NCBI GenBank assembly: GCA_964460605.1
Contig: CAYWPT010000005.1
Span: 1 to 39,584 of the forward strand
DNA: 39,584 nucleotides
DNA from: CAYFJV01 sp964460605
GTDB taxonomy: Archaea; Nanobdellota; Nanobdellia; Woesearchaeales; GW2011-AR9
Reading direction: 5' to 3'
The notes beneath the pieces were generated by a model, which searched no databases, was not told the origin of the DNA, and saw nothing but the letters and a program-made list of their open reading frames with translations. Positions 1 through 7,143 of the stretch are shown here, piece by piece; position 1 is the stretch's first letter, and every line of letters begins with the position of its first letter. The translations under genes were made by a program, and so were the position numbers.

Positions 1-2
1 GT

Positions 3-1241
3 GGTGATAGTACAATAAACTCTTCTACAAATTTGACTTTTGTGGGTGTTCATGGTTCTTTTGTAATACCCATAGTTCTTAGAAATGGTGTTATTTGTAA
101 TGAATGTGGAAATGTGACAAACATCAGTGAAGGTACAGATAGATATACGTTTGTTGTAGAAACGCCTCATGCTAATGGGAATTATTCCATAGTAAATAAT
201 ATTGATAGTGATGGTGATGGTATCGCTAATTATCTGGATTCGTTAGAATATAATGAAAGCTATGTTAATGCTTCAGGGTTTACTAATTTGAACATAACTA
301 TTGGTGGAAATAGCACAAATGGGACATTTTCTAGTTTTGAAGATGTAATATTTTATGATGATACAACTATGTTTGTAAACTTTAGTCATAATTTCAGCTC
401 TGGGCAATTAGATCTTTCACAAGTAAGAGTAAATTTCACTAATACAGATAGCTTTACTTGTTTTATCCTTAATATTTCTGGACAATTACAAAGTAATAAG
501 ACTCTTTATTTAGCAGACAATGGTTATAGTGAATTATGTGTAGAAAATGCAGAGATATCAACCCTTGATGATATCAGCTCTGGGTGCAATCAAGCTAATG
601 AGGTTGATTTTACAACTTGTATTGGTGTGAGTTCAGGCGTAAGTTTGAGTAATTTTACTTGTTATGATGAAGGAACAAGGTTTAGGGTAGAAAATCTTAC
701 TGCTTCAGCAATTAGAGGAACTAAATCAGTTGCTAGTTCATCTAGCGCAGCAAATTCAGGAAATGGTGCTGGGTCATCGTCTTCAAGTCCAAGCTCAGAA
801 GAAATAGCGCCGAGTCAGCCACCAGAACAAATTAAAAGCGAAGTAGAAAAGGTTCAACAAGAAGAACCAAGCTCTGAACCAAATCCAGAACCAATTACTC
901 CAATTCAAAATGTTGCAGAAGATGTAGTTGATACGGGAAGAGCTTTAGTAGGATTTGCTATAGCTGGATATAACTCATCACAGTTAATGCGATTTTCAAG
1001 CCTATTTTTCTTGGTATTAACATCAGTGTTCATCTTATTGATAGTAGTAGAACATGCTAAGGTAAGAGTTATGCATAAGAACTTGAAAGCTAGCACTCAT
1101 CAACTTAACTCTAATTTCGATCAGTTACAAAACTTCATTAGAAGACAAAGAGGGTTAGGAGTGAGTGATGAAGCAATTAGACAAGAACTCTTAGGAGTAG
1201 GATGGTTGCCTAAAGAAATTGAACCTGCCTTTACCGATTAG
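3..1241 (+). CDS. Partial secreted/surface protein with Ca-binding motif, C-terminal TM and cytoplasmic tail
   Basis: The reading frame is open to the left edge, so the N-terminus is missing; a TTG at 33 is only an internal codon. The visible part begins as an extracytoplasmic region rich in Asn, Ser and Thr with many N-X-S/T sequons, consistent with N-glycosylation. A DSDGDGIANYLD motif (about residues 58-69 counted from 33) resembles a thrombospondin type-3 calcium-binding repeat. A Ser/Pro/Glu-rich linker follows (about 230-295), then one hydrophobic segment (about 321-340). The C-terminal tail of about 60 residues contains FIRRQRGLGVSDEAIRQEL followed by GVGW, a small helical motif common in DPANN and CPR membrane proteins. 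I infer a glycosylated, membrane-anchored surface protein; its ligand is unknown. The stop overlaps the convergent rnp4 gene by 11 bp. Confidence 0.75.
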   Translation, partial: GDSTINSSTNLTFVGVHGSFVIPIVLRNGVICNECGNVTNISEGTDRYTFVVETPHANGNYSIVNNIDSDGDGIANYLDSLEYNESYVNASGFTNLNITIGGNSTNGTFSSFEDVIFYDDTTMFVNFSHNFSSGQLDLSQVRVNFTNTDSFTCFILNISGQLQSNKTLYLADNGYSELCVENAEISTLDDISSGCNQANEVDFTTCIGVSSGVSLSNFTCYDEGTRFRVENLTASAIRGTKSVASSSSAANSGNGAGSSSSSPSSEEIAPSQPPEQIKSEVEKVQQEEPSSEPNPEPITPIQNVAEDVVDTGRALVGFAIAGYNSSQLMRFSSLFFLVLTSVFILLIVVEHAKVRVMHKNLKASTHQLNSNFDQLQNFIRRQRGLGVSDEAIRQELLGVGWLPKEIEPAFTD

Positions 1242-1551
1242 CTTTTCCTAAAGGAATTCTGGTAAATTTATTACATTCAAAACAAGAAATGATAACTGTC
1301 CTATTTCTAATTCTTACTTGAGCATTTTTACTTTGTTTAAGATATTTGTAACAATGTTTACAATATCTTCTCTTTAATTCTCTAGGAATTCTTGTTCTGG
1401 TCTTCATAGCAATTTTCCTAGCTAAAGTTACATAACGGTTTGCTAGGGATTTATTTTTAGAGAAAGCTTCCTCTGCTTGCTTAAATAAAGTAGCAATGCG
1501 TTCTTTTGCAATCTGTTTCTGTTTAGACTTAGCTATTCTTGCTTTGACCAT
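1231..1551 (-). CDS. rnp4: Ribonuclease P protein component 4 (Rpp21/Rnp4)
   Basis: A 106-residue basic protein matching the archaeal Rpp21/Rpr2 subunit of RNase P, which helps the catalytic RNA remove 5' leaders from pre-tRNA. The N-terminal half is a pair of Lys/Arg-rich helices. The C-terminal half is a zinc ribbon with Cys64-x2-Cys67 (YCKHC) and Cys90-x2-Cys93 (SCFEC). Length and layout fit the family. The ATG at 1551 is the only sensible start. It converges on the upstream surface-protein gene with an 11-bp overlap and is divergent from the winged-helix gene at 1643. The RNase P RNA itself is not recognised in the window. Confidence 0.9.
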   Translation of the reverse strand: MVKARIAKSKQKQIAKERIATLFKQAEEAFSKNKSLANRYVTLARKIAMKTRTRIPRELKRRYCKHCYKYLKQSKNAQVRIRNRTVIISCFECNKFTRIPLGKANR

Positions 1552-1611
1552 TGTTCTTTAGAATACAATCTTGTTTTATTAAATTATCTTATTTATTTAC
1601 TATATTGCAAA

Positions 1612-1620
1612 TAATTAAAT
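1612..1620 (+). promoter_or_regulatory. TATA box of the winged-helix gene
   Basis: AATTAAATA lies about 27 bp before the ATG at 1643, the usual archaeal TATA-to-start distance. The mRNA is therefore predicted to be leaderless. Seen only by position and composition. Confidence 0.5.
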
Positions 1621-1642
1621 ACCCCTTAGTAATATCCAAAAT

Positions 1643-2008
1643 ATGCCAAGAGGAAGACCTGTAAAAAGCGAAATTAGACAAAACATTTTAGAAATCCTTC
1701 ATTACTTCGGAAGAGCATATGGCTACAAAGTTGCAAAAATTTACAATGAGATCTTTGCTCCTGTTTCCATGAGAAGCATCTATTATCATTTGAAAAAAGG
1801 TGTTTCTACTGGAGAGATTCTTTTAGAAGAAATTAAAGAAGAAAAAGGAGAATTCTCTTGGGGCAATAGTGTAGAAAAATTATATTACAGTTTAGATGGT
1901 GCAGGTTCAGTAAAAGGTGATCCTCGTGTTAGAGAATATTTTCTAAACCAAAGAAGAGAAAACGTTTCTGATCAAAGGATAGAAGAGATTGAGCAAGAGA
2001 ACGAGTAA
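1643..2008 (+). CDS. Winged helix-turn-helix DNA-binding protein, PadR-like
   Basis: A 121-residue protein opening with MPRGRPVKSEIRQNILEIL and containing a winged-helix core (about residues 10-95). The SIYYHLKKG segment looks like the recognition helix and the following FSWGN/KLYYSLD part like the wing, as in PadR-type and related archaeal regulators. The C-terminus is a charged helix (RENVSDQRIEEIEQENE). It is predicted to bind DNA as a transcription regulator, but its target is not evident. A TATA-like box about 27 bp upstream implies a leaderless transcript. Its last 66 bp overlap the 3' end of the convergent site-2 protease gene, so both C-termini are encoded by the same DNA. Confidence 0.65.
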   Translation: MPRGRPVKSEIRQNILEILHYFGRAYGYKVAKIYNEIFAPVSMRSIYYHLKKGVSTGEILLEEIKEEKGEFSWGNSVEKLYYSLDGAGSVKGDPRVREYFLNQRRENVSDQRIEEIEQENE

Positions 2009-3154
2009 GAAAAACATTCCAATTTGACCATATCTCATATTACCTTTTTTAGCACCTTTAATTCTTTGTAAGGATACTTGTACCATTCTTCCACCATCTA
2101 CAATAGGTAGTGGTAATAAGTTAAACAAACCGATTCCTAGACTTAAGATGTATAACCATTTCAAAAATCCATTGATCCAATCAAGAATATAATAAAGAAC
2201 ACTCCATGCTCCAGTTGTGTATTTTTCTTTTACAATAACTTCGTTTTGAATACCGATGATTCCTAAGAAAGTTTTTTGTTCATCATCAGGGTTTGCAGCT
2301 AAAGTTAAACTCTTTTCAACTTCATTACCTTTATCATCTAAGGATGAGACTATTATATCGTCCCCTGGTGATTTACAAAATAATGCTTCTGCAAAAGGTT
2401 GGAAAGAATCTACCTCTTGACCATCAATTGCCTTAATAATAGTATTTTTCTCTAATCCTACTTCTTCTGCTGGATATTCACCTTCAACATAATCAGTGAA
2501 ACTAAAACCAACATCTTCAGTCATTAATCCTTGTAATGGAGCTGTAATAAAACTAAGTATTAATAAAGCAACTACAGCTAAAATAATGTTAGCAAAAGGG
2601 CCTGCAGCCATAACTGAATATTGTACAATATCTTTTTGTTTAGACATTTGTTTTTCATCAGGTTCAACAAAAGCTCCAATAATTGGACCCAATAATACTA
2701 AACCTGTGTTTCTTACTTTAATATCATGGGCACGAGCTACAATTCCATGACCAAACTCGTGAATTAGAGCGATCATAAAAATAGCGATAAGCCAGTACCA
2801 GAAAGGTAAAATCCCTAAACCTGGAACATTTACTCCAGGTAATACTAAAGAGACTCCAGAAGCTACATCACTGCTAAAAATCAATTTTACTAAATTAGCA
2901 ATAAGGAAATAAGAGATAACTACTAAACCAATATAACCTACTCCAACACCAACATATGCCACTAGAATAACCCATTCTCTGTATTTAGCAATAAATTTAT
3001 CCATTGCCTTTAAACCAAACTTGGTTCTATAAAGCATAATAATTTTTGCTTGAAAATCAATCTGTTTCTTTTTCCAAATTACAAAAGCAATAACAATTGC
3101 GTAAAAAATAAACACAGATTTATATTGCAAAAAAAAGTTAACAAACTGTTCCAT
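1943..3154 (-). CDS. Site-2 protease family (M50) membrane metalloprotease with PDZ domain
   Basis: A 403-residue polytopic membrane protein. Hydrophobic segments flank the zinc motif HEFGH (residues 132-136), and a second conserved segment, LPLPIVDGGR (around 350-360), supplies the Asp ligand, as in RseP/S2P intramembrane proteases. Between them lies a PDZ-like region (about 215-290) containing the GLEKNTIIKAIDGQEV turn. Such enzymes cleave transmembrane segments of membrane proteins, for example to release regulators. The active-site residues are all present. No substrate is indicated, although the convergent neighbour is a small transcription regulator. The ATG at 3154 starts an N-terminal membrane helix. 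Confidence 0.88.
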   Translation of the reverse strand: MEQFVNFFLQYKSVFIFYAIVIAFVIWKKKQIDFQAKIIMLYRTKFGLKAMDKFIAKYREWVILVAYVGVGVGYIGLVVISYFLIANLVKLIFSSDVASGVSLVLPGVNVPGLGILPFWYWLIAIFMIALIHEFGHGIVARAHDIKVRNTGLVLLGPIIGAFVEPDEKQMSKQKDIVQYSVMAAGPFANIILAVVALLILSFITAPLQGLMTEDVGFSFTDYVEGEYPAEEVGLEKNTIIKAIDGQEVDSFQPFAEALFCKSPGDDIIVSSLDDKGNEVEKSLTLAANPDDEQKTFLGIIGIQNEVIVKEKYTTGAWSVLYYILDWINGFLKWLYILSLGIGLFNLLPLPIVDGGRMVQVSLQRIKGAKKGNMRYGQIGMFFLLVLLLNLFYPLIRNVFSSLV

Positions 3155-3193
3155 TAAAGAACGATATTCTGGGGCTTTTTATGCTTTTCGTTC

Positions 3194-4498
3194 TTAGTCT
3201 TTTCCTAAATCTCTTTCAAAAGCCTTTTCATCAAATTTTTCGCCTAACCAAGAACAAACAGTTAAAGCATCATCTTTAGCGTTAGACAAACAAACACTCG
3301 CTCCAGGGCTTGGAGTAATGTTAAAAATAATTTTATTACCTTTTAATTTAGCTTCACCTAATGCAACCTTTTTGGTCTTAACATTAATGATTTGTGGTCT
3401 TACTCCACCAATATCTTTACCATACTTTAATTGTGATCCTCTAATGCTTGGGATTAATTTTCTAATCTCTTTCGAGAACAAATAACTTCCAATCCCAGGA
3501 ATACTATACAAAACGTTCCAAAAGACATACTGAAAGTACAAGGGTTGTAAGGTGATTGATAATAAAGCAGTAATTGATCTATAATTTACTTTAAGTAATC
3601 TAAAAAAGTCTGCTACACTATTCAATCTTCTTCTCTCAAGCATAGGAACTACTAAAGCAATAGGACCAAAACGTGTTACATTCGGGTTTTGTACATCTGG
3701 ATCACCATGCACAGCAGCGAAAGGTAATTTAGGATTCTGCATGGCATAGACTTTTCCATTCAATAATTTATTAGCTGTAAAAAAGTTTCCTGCAACAGGA
3801 AGAAGAACTAAATCTTTTCCTAAACCCATCTCTTGTGCGAAATGCAAAGAGAATGCAGATGCTGCAACAACAACGGTTTTTGCTTTGATGGTACAATTTT
3901 CACATTCTACAACAAAACCATTTTTATCTTTTTTAATCCTAATAATTTTCTCGCCGAGAATGATATCATTTCGTTCATCACTTTCAACTTCTTTAACAAA
4001 TGATTGTGCTAATTTACCATAATTTACAGCATAACCGTGTTTTGTATAAGTAGCTAGGATTTTCTCATTTGGATCTCTACCTTCTACCAATCTTGGCTCT
4101 ATTTGTACTAATTCGTCATGCTCAACTAAACGCATGTAAGGAAATATCTTAGAAAACTCTTTTTCTCTCTTCCTTAATGTTTTTACTTCCTCATCCCCAA
4201 CAGCTAAAAGCATTTTTTGAAAATTCCTGTGCAAACCAGTATGCTGCTCAACATAGTTTCTTACGTAATTTGCAGCTTTTTTAGTCTTCTTAGCTTTTTC
4301 AGGAGTATAATGTGATTCAATATCACCCATGTGTAGAGTTTGTGAATTATTACTTGATGCAGATTGTACTTGAGCAATTTTGTCATATTTCTCAACAAGA
4401 CCAATACTTTTTACAGAACTATATCTAGTTAAAGTGTATAAAAGAGCAGTACCAGTTACTCCTCCTCCAACTATGAGGATATCAAATTCTTTTTCCAT
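3194..4498 (-). CDS. FAD-dependent oxidoreductase, malate:quinone oxidoreductase-like
   Basis: A 434-residue flavoprotein with an N-terminal dinucleotide-binding loop GGGVTG (residues 11-16). NSQTLHMGDIESHYT (about 51-65) is close to the signature of malate:quinone oxidoreductase (Mqo) and related 2-hydroxyacid oxidases. The C-terminal region contains the flavin-contacting stretch PSPGASVCLSNAKDD. Mqo oxidises malate to oxaloacetate and passes electrons to quinone at the membrane. Here the protein is somewhat shorter than bacterial Mqo, and no other TCA-cycle gene is visible, so the substrate could be another 2-hydroxyacid. An upstream ATG at 4519 exists, but the TATA box at 4521-4530 places transcription start near 4499, which favours the ATG at 4498 (MEKEFD). 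Confidence 0.75.
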   Translation of the reverse strand: MEKEFDILIVGGGVTGTALLYTLTRYSSVKSIGLVEKYDKIAQVQSASSNNSQTLHMGDIESHYTPEKAKKTKKAANYVRNYVEQHTGLHRNFQKMLLAVGDEEVKTLRKREKEFSKIFPYMRLVEHDELVQIEPRLVEGRDPNEKILATYTKHGYAVNYGKLAQSFVKEVESDERNDIILGEKIIRIKKDKNGFVVECENCTIKAKTVVVAASAFSLHFAQEMGLGKDLVLLPVAGNFFTANKLLNGKVYAMQNPKLPFAAVHGDPDVQNPNVTRFGPIALVVPMLERRRLNSVADFFRLLKVNYRSITALLSITLQPLYFQYVFWNVLYSIPGIGSYLFSKEIRKLIPSIRGSQLKYGKDIGGVRPQIINVKTKKVALGEAKLKGNKIIFNITPSPGASVCLSNAKDDALTVCSWLGEKFDEKAFERDLGKD

Positions 4499-4520
4499 AT
4501 GGGTTTTATTTCTTGACATG

Positions 4521-4530
4521 GTATAAAGTT
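4521..4530 (-). promoter_or_regulatory. TATA box deciding the start of the Mqo-like gene
   Basis: On the minus strand AACTTTATAC is centred about 27 nt before the ATG at 4498 and immediately next to the alternative ATG at 4519. It therefore supports the shorter, leaderless product. Confidence 0.5.
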
Positions 4531-4597
4531 AACTTAGCTTGTTCAAGACTTACTTTGATGATTTAAATAAGAATAAAGTGATAATAAAAATAAAAAT

Positions 4598-4759
4598 CTA
4601 TTTTTTACGTTTAGGTCTTAATTTTTTGGCACTACACTTTCTGCAAGAGATTTTCCCTTGGCTTACTTTTAGGCTTGGTGCTCTAATTTTAGACTTACAT
4701 ACTTTACAAACAAAGATGTTTTTAAGTAATCTGTTTGCTGCTTCTTCGAATTTTCCCAT
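4598..4759 (-). CDS. rpl40e: Large ribosomal subunit protein eL40 (L40e)
   Basis: A 53-residue ORF, read as MGKFEEAANR followed by LLKNIFVCKV and ending in KKLRPKRKK. It has two CxxC pairs (VCKVC and SCRKC) forming a zinc ribbon and a strongly basic C-terminus, matching archaeal L40e in size and order. It is the last gene of a minus-strand cluster after histone and aIF5A, 11 bp downstream of the aIF5A stop. An AAGGT element precedes the ATG. A longer open frame on the opposite strand (4539-4850) has no protein-like character. Confidence 0.9.
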   Translation of the reverse strand: MGKFEEAANRLLKNIFVCKVCKSKIRAPSLKVSQGKISCRKCSAKKLRPKRKK

Positions 4760-4770
4760 TGTTGTTTACC

Positions 4771-5163
4771 TTATTTTACTTGTTTCATTACTTTTGTTCC
4801 CATTAGAGTCCAGTAAAGTACTTCTACGCCTTCGGAGATCTTTTCTTTAAGTTCTTCAGGGATTTCTAAATCAAAAGTTTCATAACTTTCACTATCCATA
4901 ACGTTTGCCATATTACCAGTAATTGATAATACTTGAGCGTTTTTCTTTTCAATGATAGGTGCTTCAACTTTATCGTGACCTGGCATCATTAAGTTTCTTT
5001 TCTTACCATCTAATAAACCAACAGCCATCAAATTCACTTTCGCGTGACCGTGTTTTCCTGGTCTTGAAGTTGCTGTGTCTACTACTTTACATGCATTACC
5101 ATCAATAATAATGGTGTCTCCTTTCTTAAGTGATCCTACACTAACTAATTTTTTATCGTACAT
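4771..5163 (-). CDS. eif5a: Translation initiation factor aIF5A
   Basis: A 130-residue protein of the eIF5A/EF-P family, which relieves ribosome stalling. The loop SRPGKHGHAK carries the lysine (Lys37) that is converted to hypusine or deoxyhypusine in archaea. The N-terminal KOW-like barrel and C-terminal OB-like domain are of full length. A GTG at 5175 in frame could extend the protein by four residues, but it lies within the AGGTGG ribosome-binding site. That site is well spaced (8 nt) for the ATG at 5163, so I use 5163. It sits between histone and L40e on the same strand. Confidence 0.93.
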   Translation of the reverse strand: MYDKKLVSVGSLKKGDTIIIDGNACKVVDTATSRPGKHGHAKVNLMAVGLLDGKKRNLMMPGHDKVEAPIIEKKNAQVLSITGNMANVMDSESYETFDLEIPEELKEKISEGVEVLYWTLMGTKVMKQVK

Positions 5164-5192
5164 TGTTCTTTCCACCTATGTTTTGATTGTGA

Positions 5193-5408
5193 TTATTCTT
5201 TCTTGCTTGCTAAGTAGATATCTTTGTCTGTAACTGTTTTTCTACCTGCATGTTCAGCAAAACGTTTAGCTTCACCTGAGATTTCTAGAGCTTTTTTCTC
5301 TAAAACTTCAGCTAATGCTTCTTTTGCAGCATCACTCACCCTTGCTGCACCCGCTTCACGTATAATCTTATCCATAGCGTTATGAGAAATGAATCTCTTC
5401 TTTGCCAT
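5193..5408 (-). CDS. Archaeal histone
   Basis: A 71-residue protein consisting of a single histone fold: three helices with the expected ARVSDAAKEAL loop-1 region and the C-terminal GRKTVTDKDIYLA motif. It would form dimers and longer polymers that wrap DNA. Length matches HMf-type histones with no tails. It is the first gene of the histone, aIF5A, L40e minus-strand cluster. Confidence 0.95.
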   Translation of the reverse strand: MAKKRFISHNAMDKIIREAGAARVSDAAKEALAEVLEKKALEISGEAKRFAEHAGRKTVTDKDIYLASKKE

Positions 5409-5475
5409 TCTAAGTCAATAATAGCTCCCTTTTTTAAATATTACGAAAATAAGAGAGAAATAAGAAAAAATTAGA

Positions 5476-6333
5476 TTAAAAACGTAAAGCTTGCAATTTC
5501 TTCACTCTCTGCTGAGTACTCGGATGTGTAGAAAAGAGTGTCCATAATCCCTTGCCTCTAAAAGGATTTTCGATAAAGAGATGAGCAGTAGCTTCTGTGC
5601 TTCCTTGTGGTTTTAGTGGAGCAGCATGAATACCTTTCTCCAACTTTTGTAGAGCTGAAGATAAACCTGTTGCATCTCTCAAAAAGCCAGCGCCAGTCGC
5701 ATCTGCATGATATTCTCTACTTCTTGAAATTGCTAACTGAATCATAGCTGCCATAATTGGTGCAAGAATTGCTAAGACTAAAAATTCTAAGATGTTCCCA
5801 CTATCTCTATCTCTTCCAACTCCACCAAAAATCGCTCCCCAACGTGCAATCATTGCGACATAAGAGATTACTCCTGCAATGGTTGCTGCAATACTTGAGA
5901 TTAAAATATCTCTATTTTTTACGTGAGCTAGTTCATGAGCGAGTACTCCTTTCAATTCATGATCATTGAGAAGATCTAGGATGCCAGAGGTTACTGCAAC
6001 AGCAGCATGCTTTGGCCCTCTTCCTGTTGCAAAGGCATTTGGGTGCCTTCCTGGAATAATATACAACTTAGGCATTGGCAATTTTGCCCTCTGTGTGATG
6101 TCTTGCATCATTGCATAAAGTTTGCTGTGAATATTTCTATCAGCTTCTTTTGCTTTATACATCTTTAGAACAATCTTATCTGAGAACCAATAAGAAAAGA
6201 AGTTCATACCACCAGCAAAGATTAATCCTATTAATAATCCTGATCTTCCACCGAGGGAAAGTCCAATTAAGAGAAATAATCCTGTAAGTGCACCTAACAA
6301 GAGTGCTGTTTTAACTTGATTCATAATTGACAT
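5476..6333 (-). CDS. htpX: HtpX-like M48 membrane zinc metalloprotease
   Basis: A 285-residue membrane protease. Two N-terminal hydrophobic segments are followed by the zinc-binding motif HELAH (residues 133-137), another pair of hydrophobic segments and the third-ligand region SRSREYHADA. The C-terminal THPSTQQRVKKL is typical of HtpX, which degrades misfolded membrane proteins. An upstream ATG at 6354 would add seven residues, but it overlaps the TATA box (6353-6363), whose spacing predicts a leaderless start near 6331. The ATG at 6333 (MSIMNQV) is therefore preferred. Confidence 0.9.
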   Translation of the reverse strand: MSIMNQVKTALLLGALTGLFLLIGLSLGGRSGLLIGLIFAGGMNFFSYWFSDKIVLKMYKAKEADRNIHSKLYAMMQDITQRAKLPMPKLYIIPGRHPNAFATGRGPKHAAVAVTSGILDLLNDHELKGVLAHELAHVKNRDILISSIAATIAGVISYVAMIARWGAIFGGVGRDRDSGNILEFLVLAILAPIMAAMIQLAISRSREYHADATGAGFLRDATGLSSALQKLEKGIHAAPLKPQGSTEATAHLFIENPFRGKGLWTLFSTHPSTQQRVKKLQALRF

Positions 6334-6352
6334 AGAGTCTATTTTTGCGAAC

Positions 6353-6363
6353 ATATATAAATA
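6353..6363 (-). promoter_or_regulatory. TATA box of htpX
   Basis: TATTTATATAT on the minus strand is centred about 25-27 nt before the ATG at 6333. It overlaps the alternative ATG at 6354 and so argues against that start. Confidence 0.55.
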
Positions 6364-6400
6364 CTTATTGATTAGTAATTCAATAAAAGAGGTGTTGATA

Positions 6401-6763
6401 TTGGTAACAGCAAGAGAAAGAATAGCAATAAATGAATTGATTAGAATACATGCTTTGATAGATAAGGTTTAAAAAAATTCGACTGGAAAAGATAAAGATA
6501 AATTAGAAAAAGCAGAGATAGGACTACGTAGGATCATGTTTTTTATTCATTCAGATGAAGAAACTATCGCCGATCTTAATAAGACAATCTCACAAAATCA
6601 ATTGGGTAAAAGTAAACAAACTGTTTCTTATCCCCTAATTAGAATTACTCATAGTGCATTAAAGAAATTTTGGAAAAAGAGATTATAAGTTTAAGAAGAA
6701 AAAGACAATGATGAGCCTACTTCAGTAATAGGAACAGGTTGTCCACCAGGATCACTTTGTTAA
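6401..6763 (+). pseudogene. Decayed small gene interrupted by in-frame TAA codons
   Basis: A GAGGTG ribosome-binding site (6389-6394) is followed 6 nt later by a TTG start at 6401 and a 23-codon frame ending in TAA at 6470. The same frame then continues open for 71 codons to TAA at 6686, encoding a protein-like basic/polar sequence that includes IGLRRIMFFIHSDEETIADL and ends KKFWKKRL. A further TAA follows at 6692, then 22 codons ending GTGCPPGSLC and TAA at 6761. All pieces share one frame, so the breaks are nonsense codons and not frameshifts; each could come from GAA or AAA by one substitution. I do not recognise the family. It is most likely a pseudogene, with stop-codon readthrough a remote alternative. 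Confidence 0.5.
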
Positions 6764-6787
6764 TTTTTATTTTTTTAAGATTTTAAT

Positions 6788-6864
6788 CCACTGAATCCCA
6801 CTGCTGCAAAGAAATTTTCAATTTCTTGCACATAAAATCTTTCATTTTATTGCGTATTCACTGG
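6788..6864. other. Folded 77-nt non-coding element (terminal stem enclosing two hairpins)
   Basis: CCACTGAAT (6788-6796) pairs with ATTCACTGG (6856-6864), 8 of 9 positions. Inside are a 10-bp hairpin with one bulge (6806-6829: GCAA, GAAATT, loop TTC) and a perfect 7-bp hairpin (6832-6850: ATAAAAT, loop CTTTC). The whole forms a compact three-way junction. Strand is undecided. It lies between two decayed ORFs and just after a T-rich run at about 6763-6778. It could be a small RNA, a mobile-element end or a transcription terminator complex. Confidence 0.4.
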
Positions 6865-7048
6865 TGGTGGTCACGAGTATTTTGACAAATGAGATAATGT
6901 GAAAGTTTACAAAAAAGGAAAAAGAAGCAGTAAATTAATTGAAATTCATGGTATTGCAGCAAAGTTAAGAAAAAGGTTAGGTGAAGCTAAACAACTACAG
7001 CATAGTAGAACAAAAAAAGGTTTATGGGAATATCTGGGTGATAAATAA
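6836..7048 (+). pseudogene. Short ORF remnant with in-frame TGA
   Basis: A frame open from 6836 reads through YCVFTGGGHEYFDK, meets TGA at 6890-6892, and continues three codons later from a GTG at 6899. From there it is a 49-residue, strongly basic peptide that begins VKVYKKGKRSSKLIEIHGIA and ends GLWEYLGDK, stop at 7046. The distal part alone could be a tiny gene starting at GTG 6899, but no convincing ribosome-binding site is seen. No family is recognised. Together with 6401-6763 it makes this 800-bp stretch look like decaying accessory genes. Confidence 0.35.
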
Positions 7049-7143
7049 TAATTTGTTTTTAAAAATTCTAAGAAAACAAAAGCTTTTTAACATTCAAAAA
7101 TATATTTTTAAGTATTAATATTCATAATAAGAGGTAGATTGAA

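Noticed and set aside
4539..4850. A 103-codon plus-strand frame
   Set aside because: The opposite strand encodes ribosomal protein L40e and the end of aIF5A in this stretch.
5164..5175. GTG start for aIF5A
   Set aside because: The GTG forms part of the AGGTGG ribosome-binding site for the ATG at 5163.
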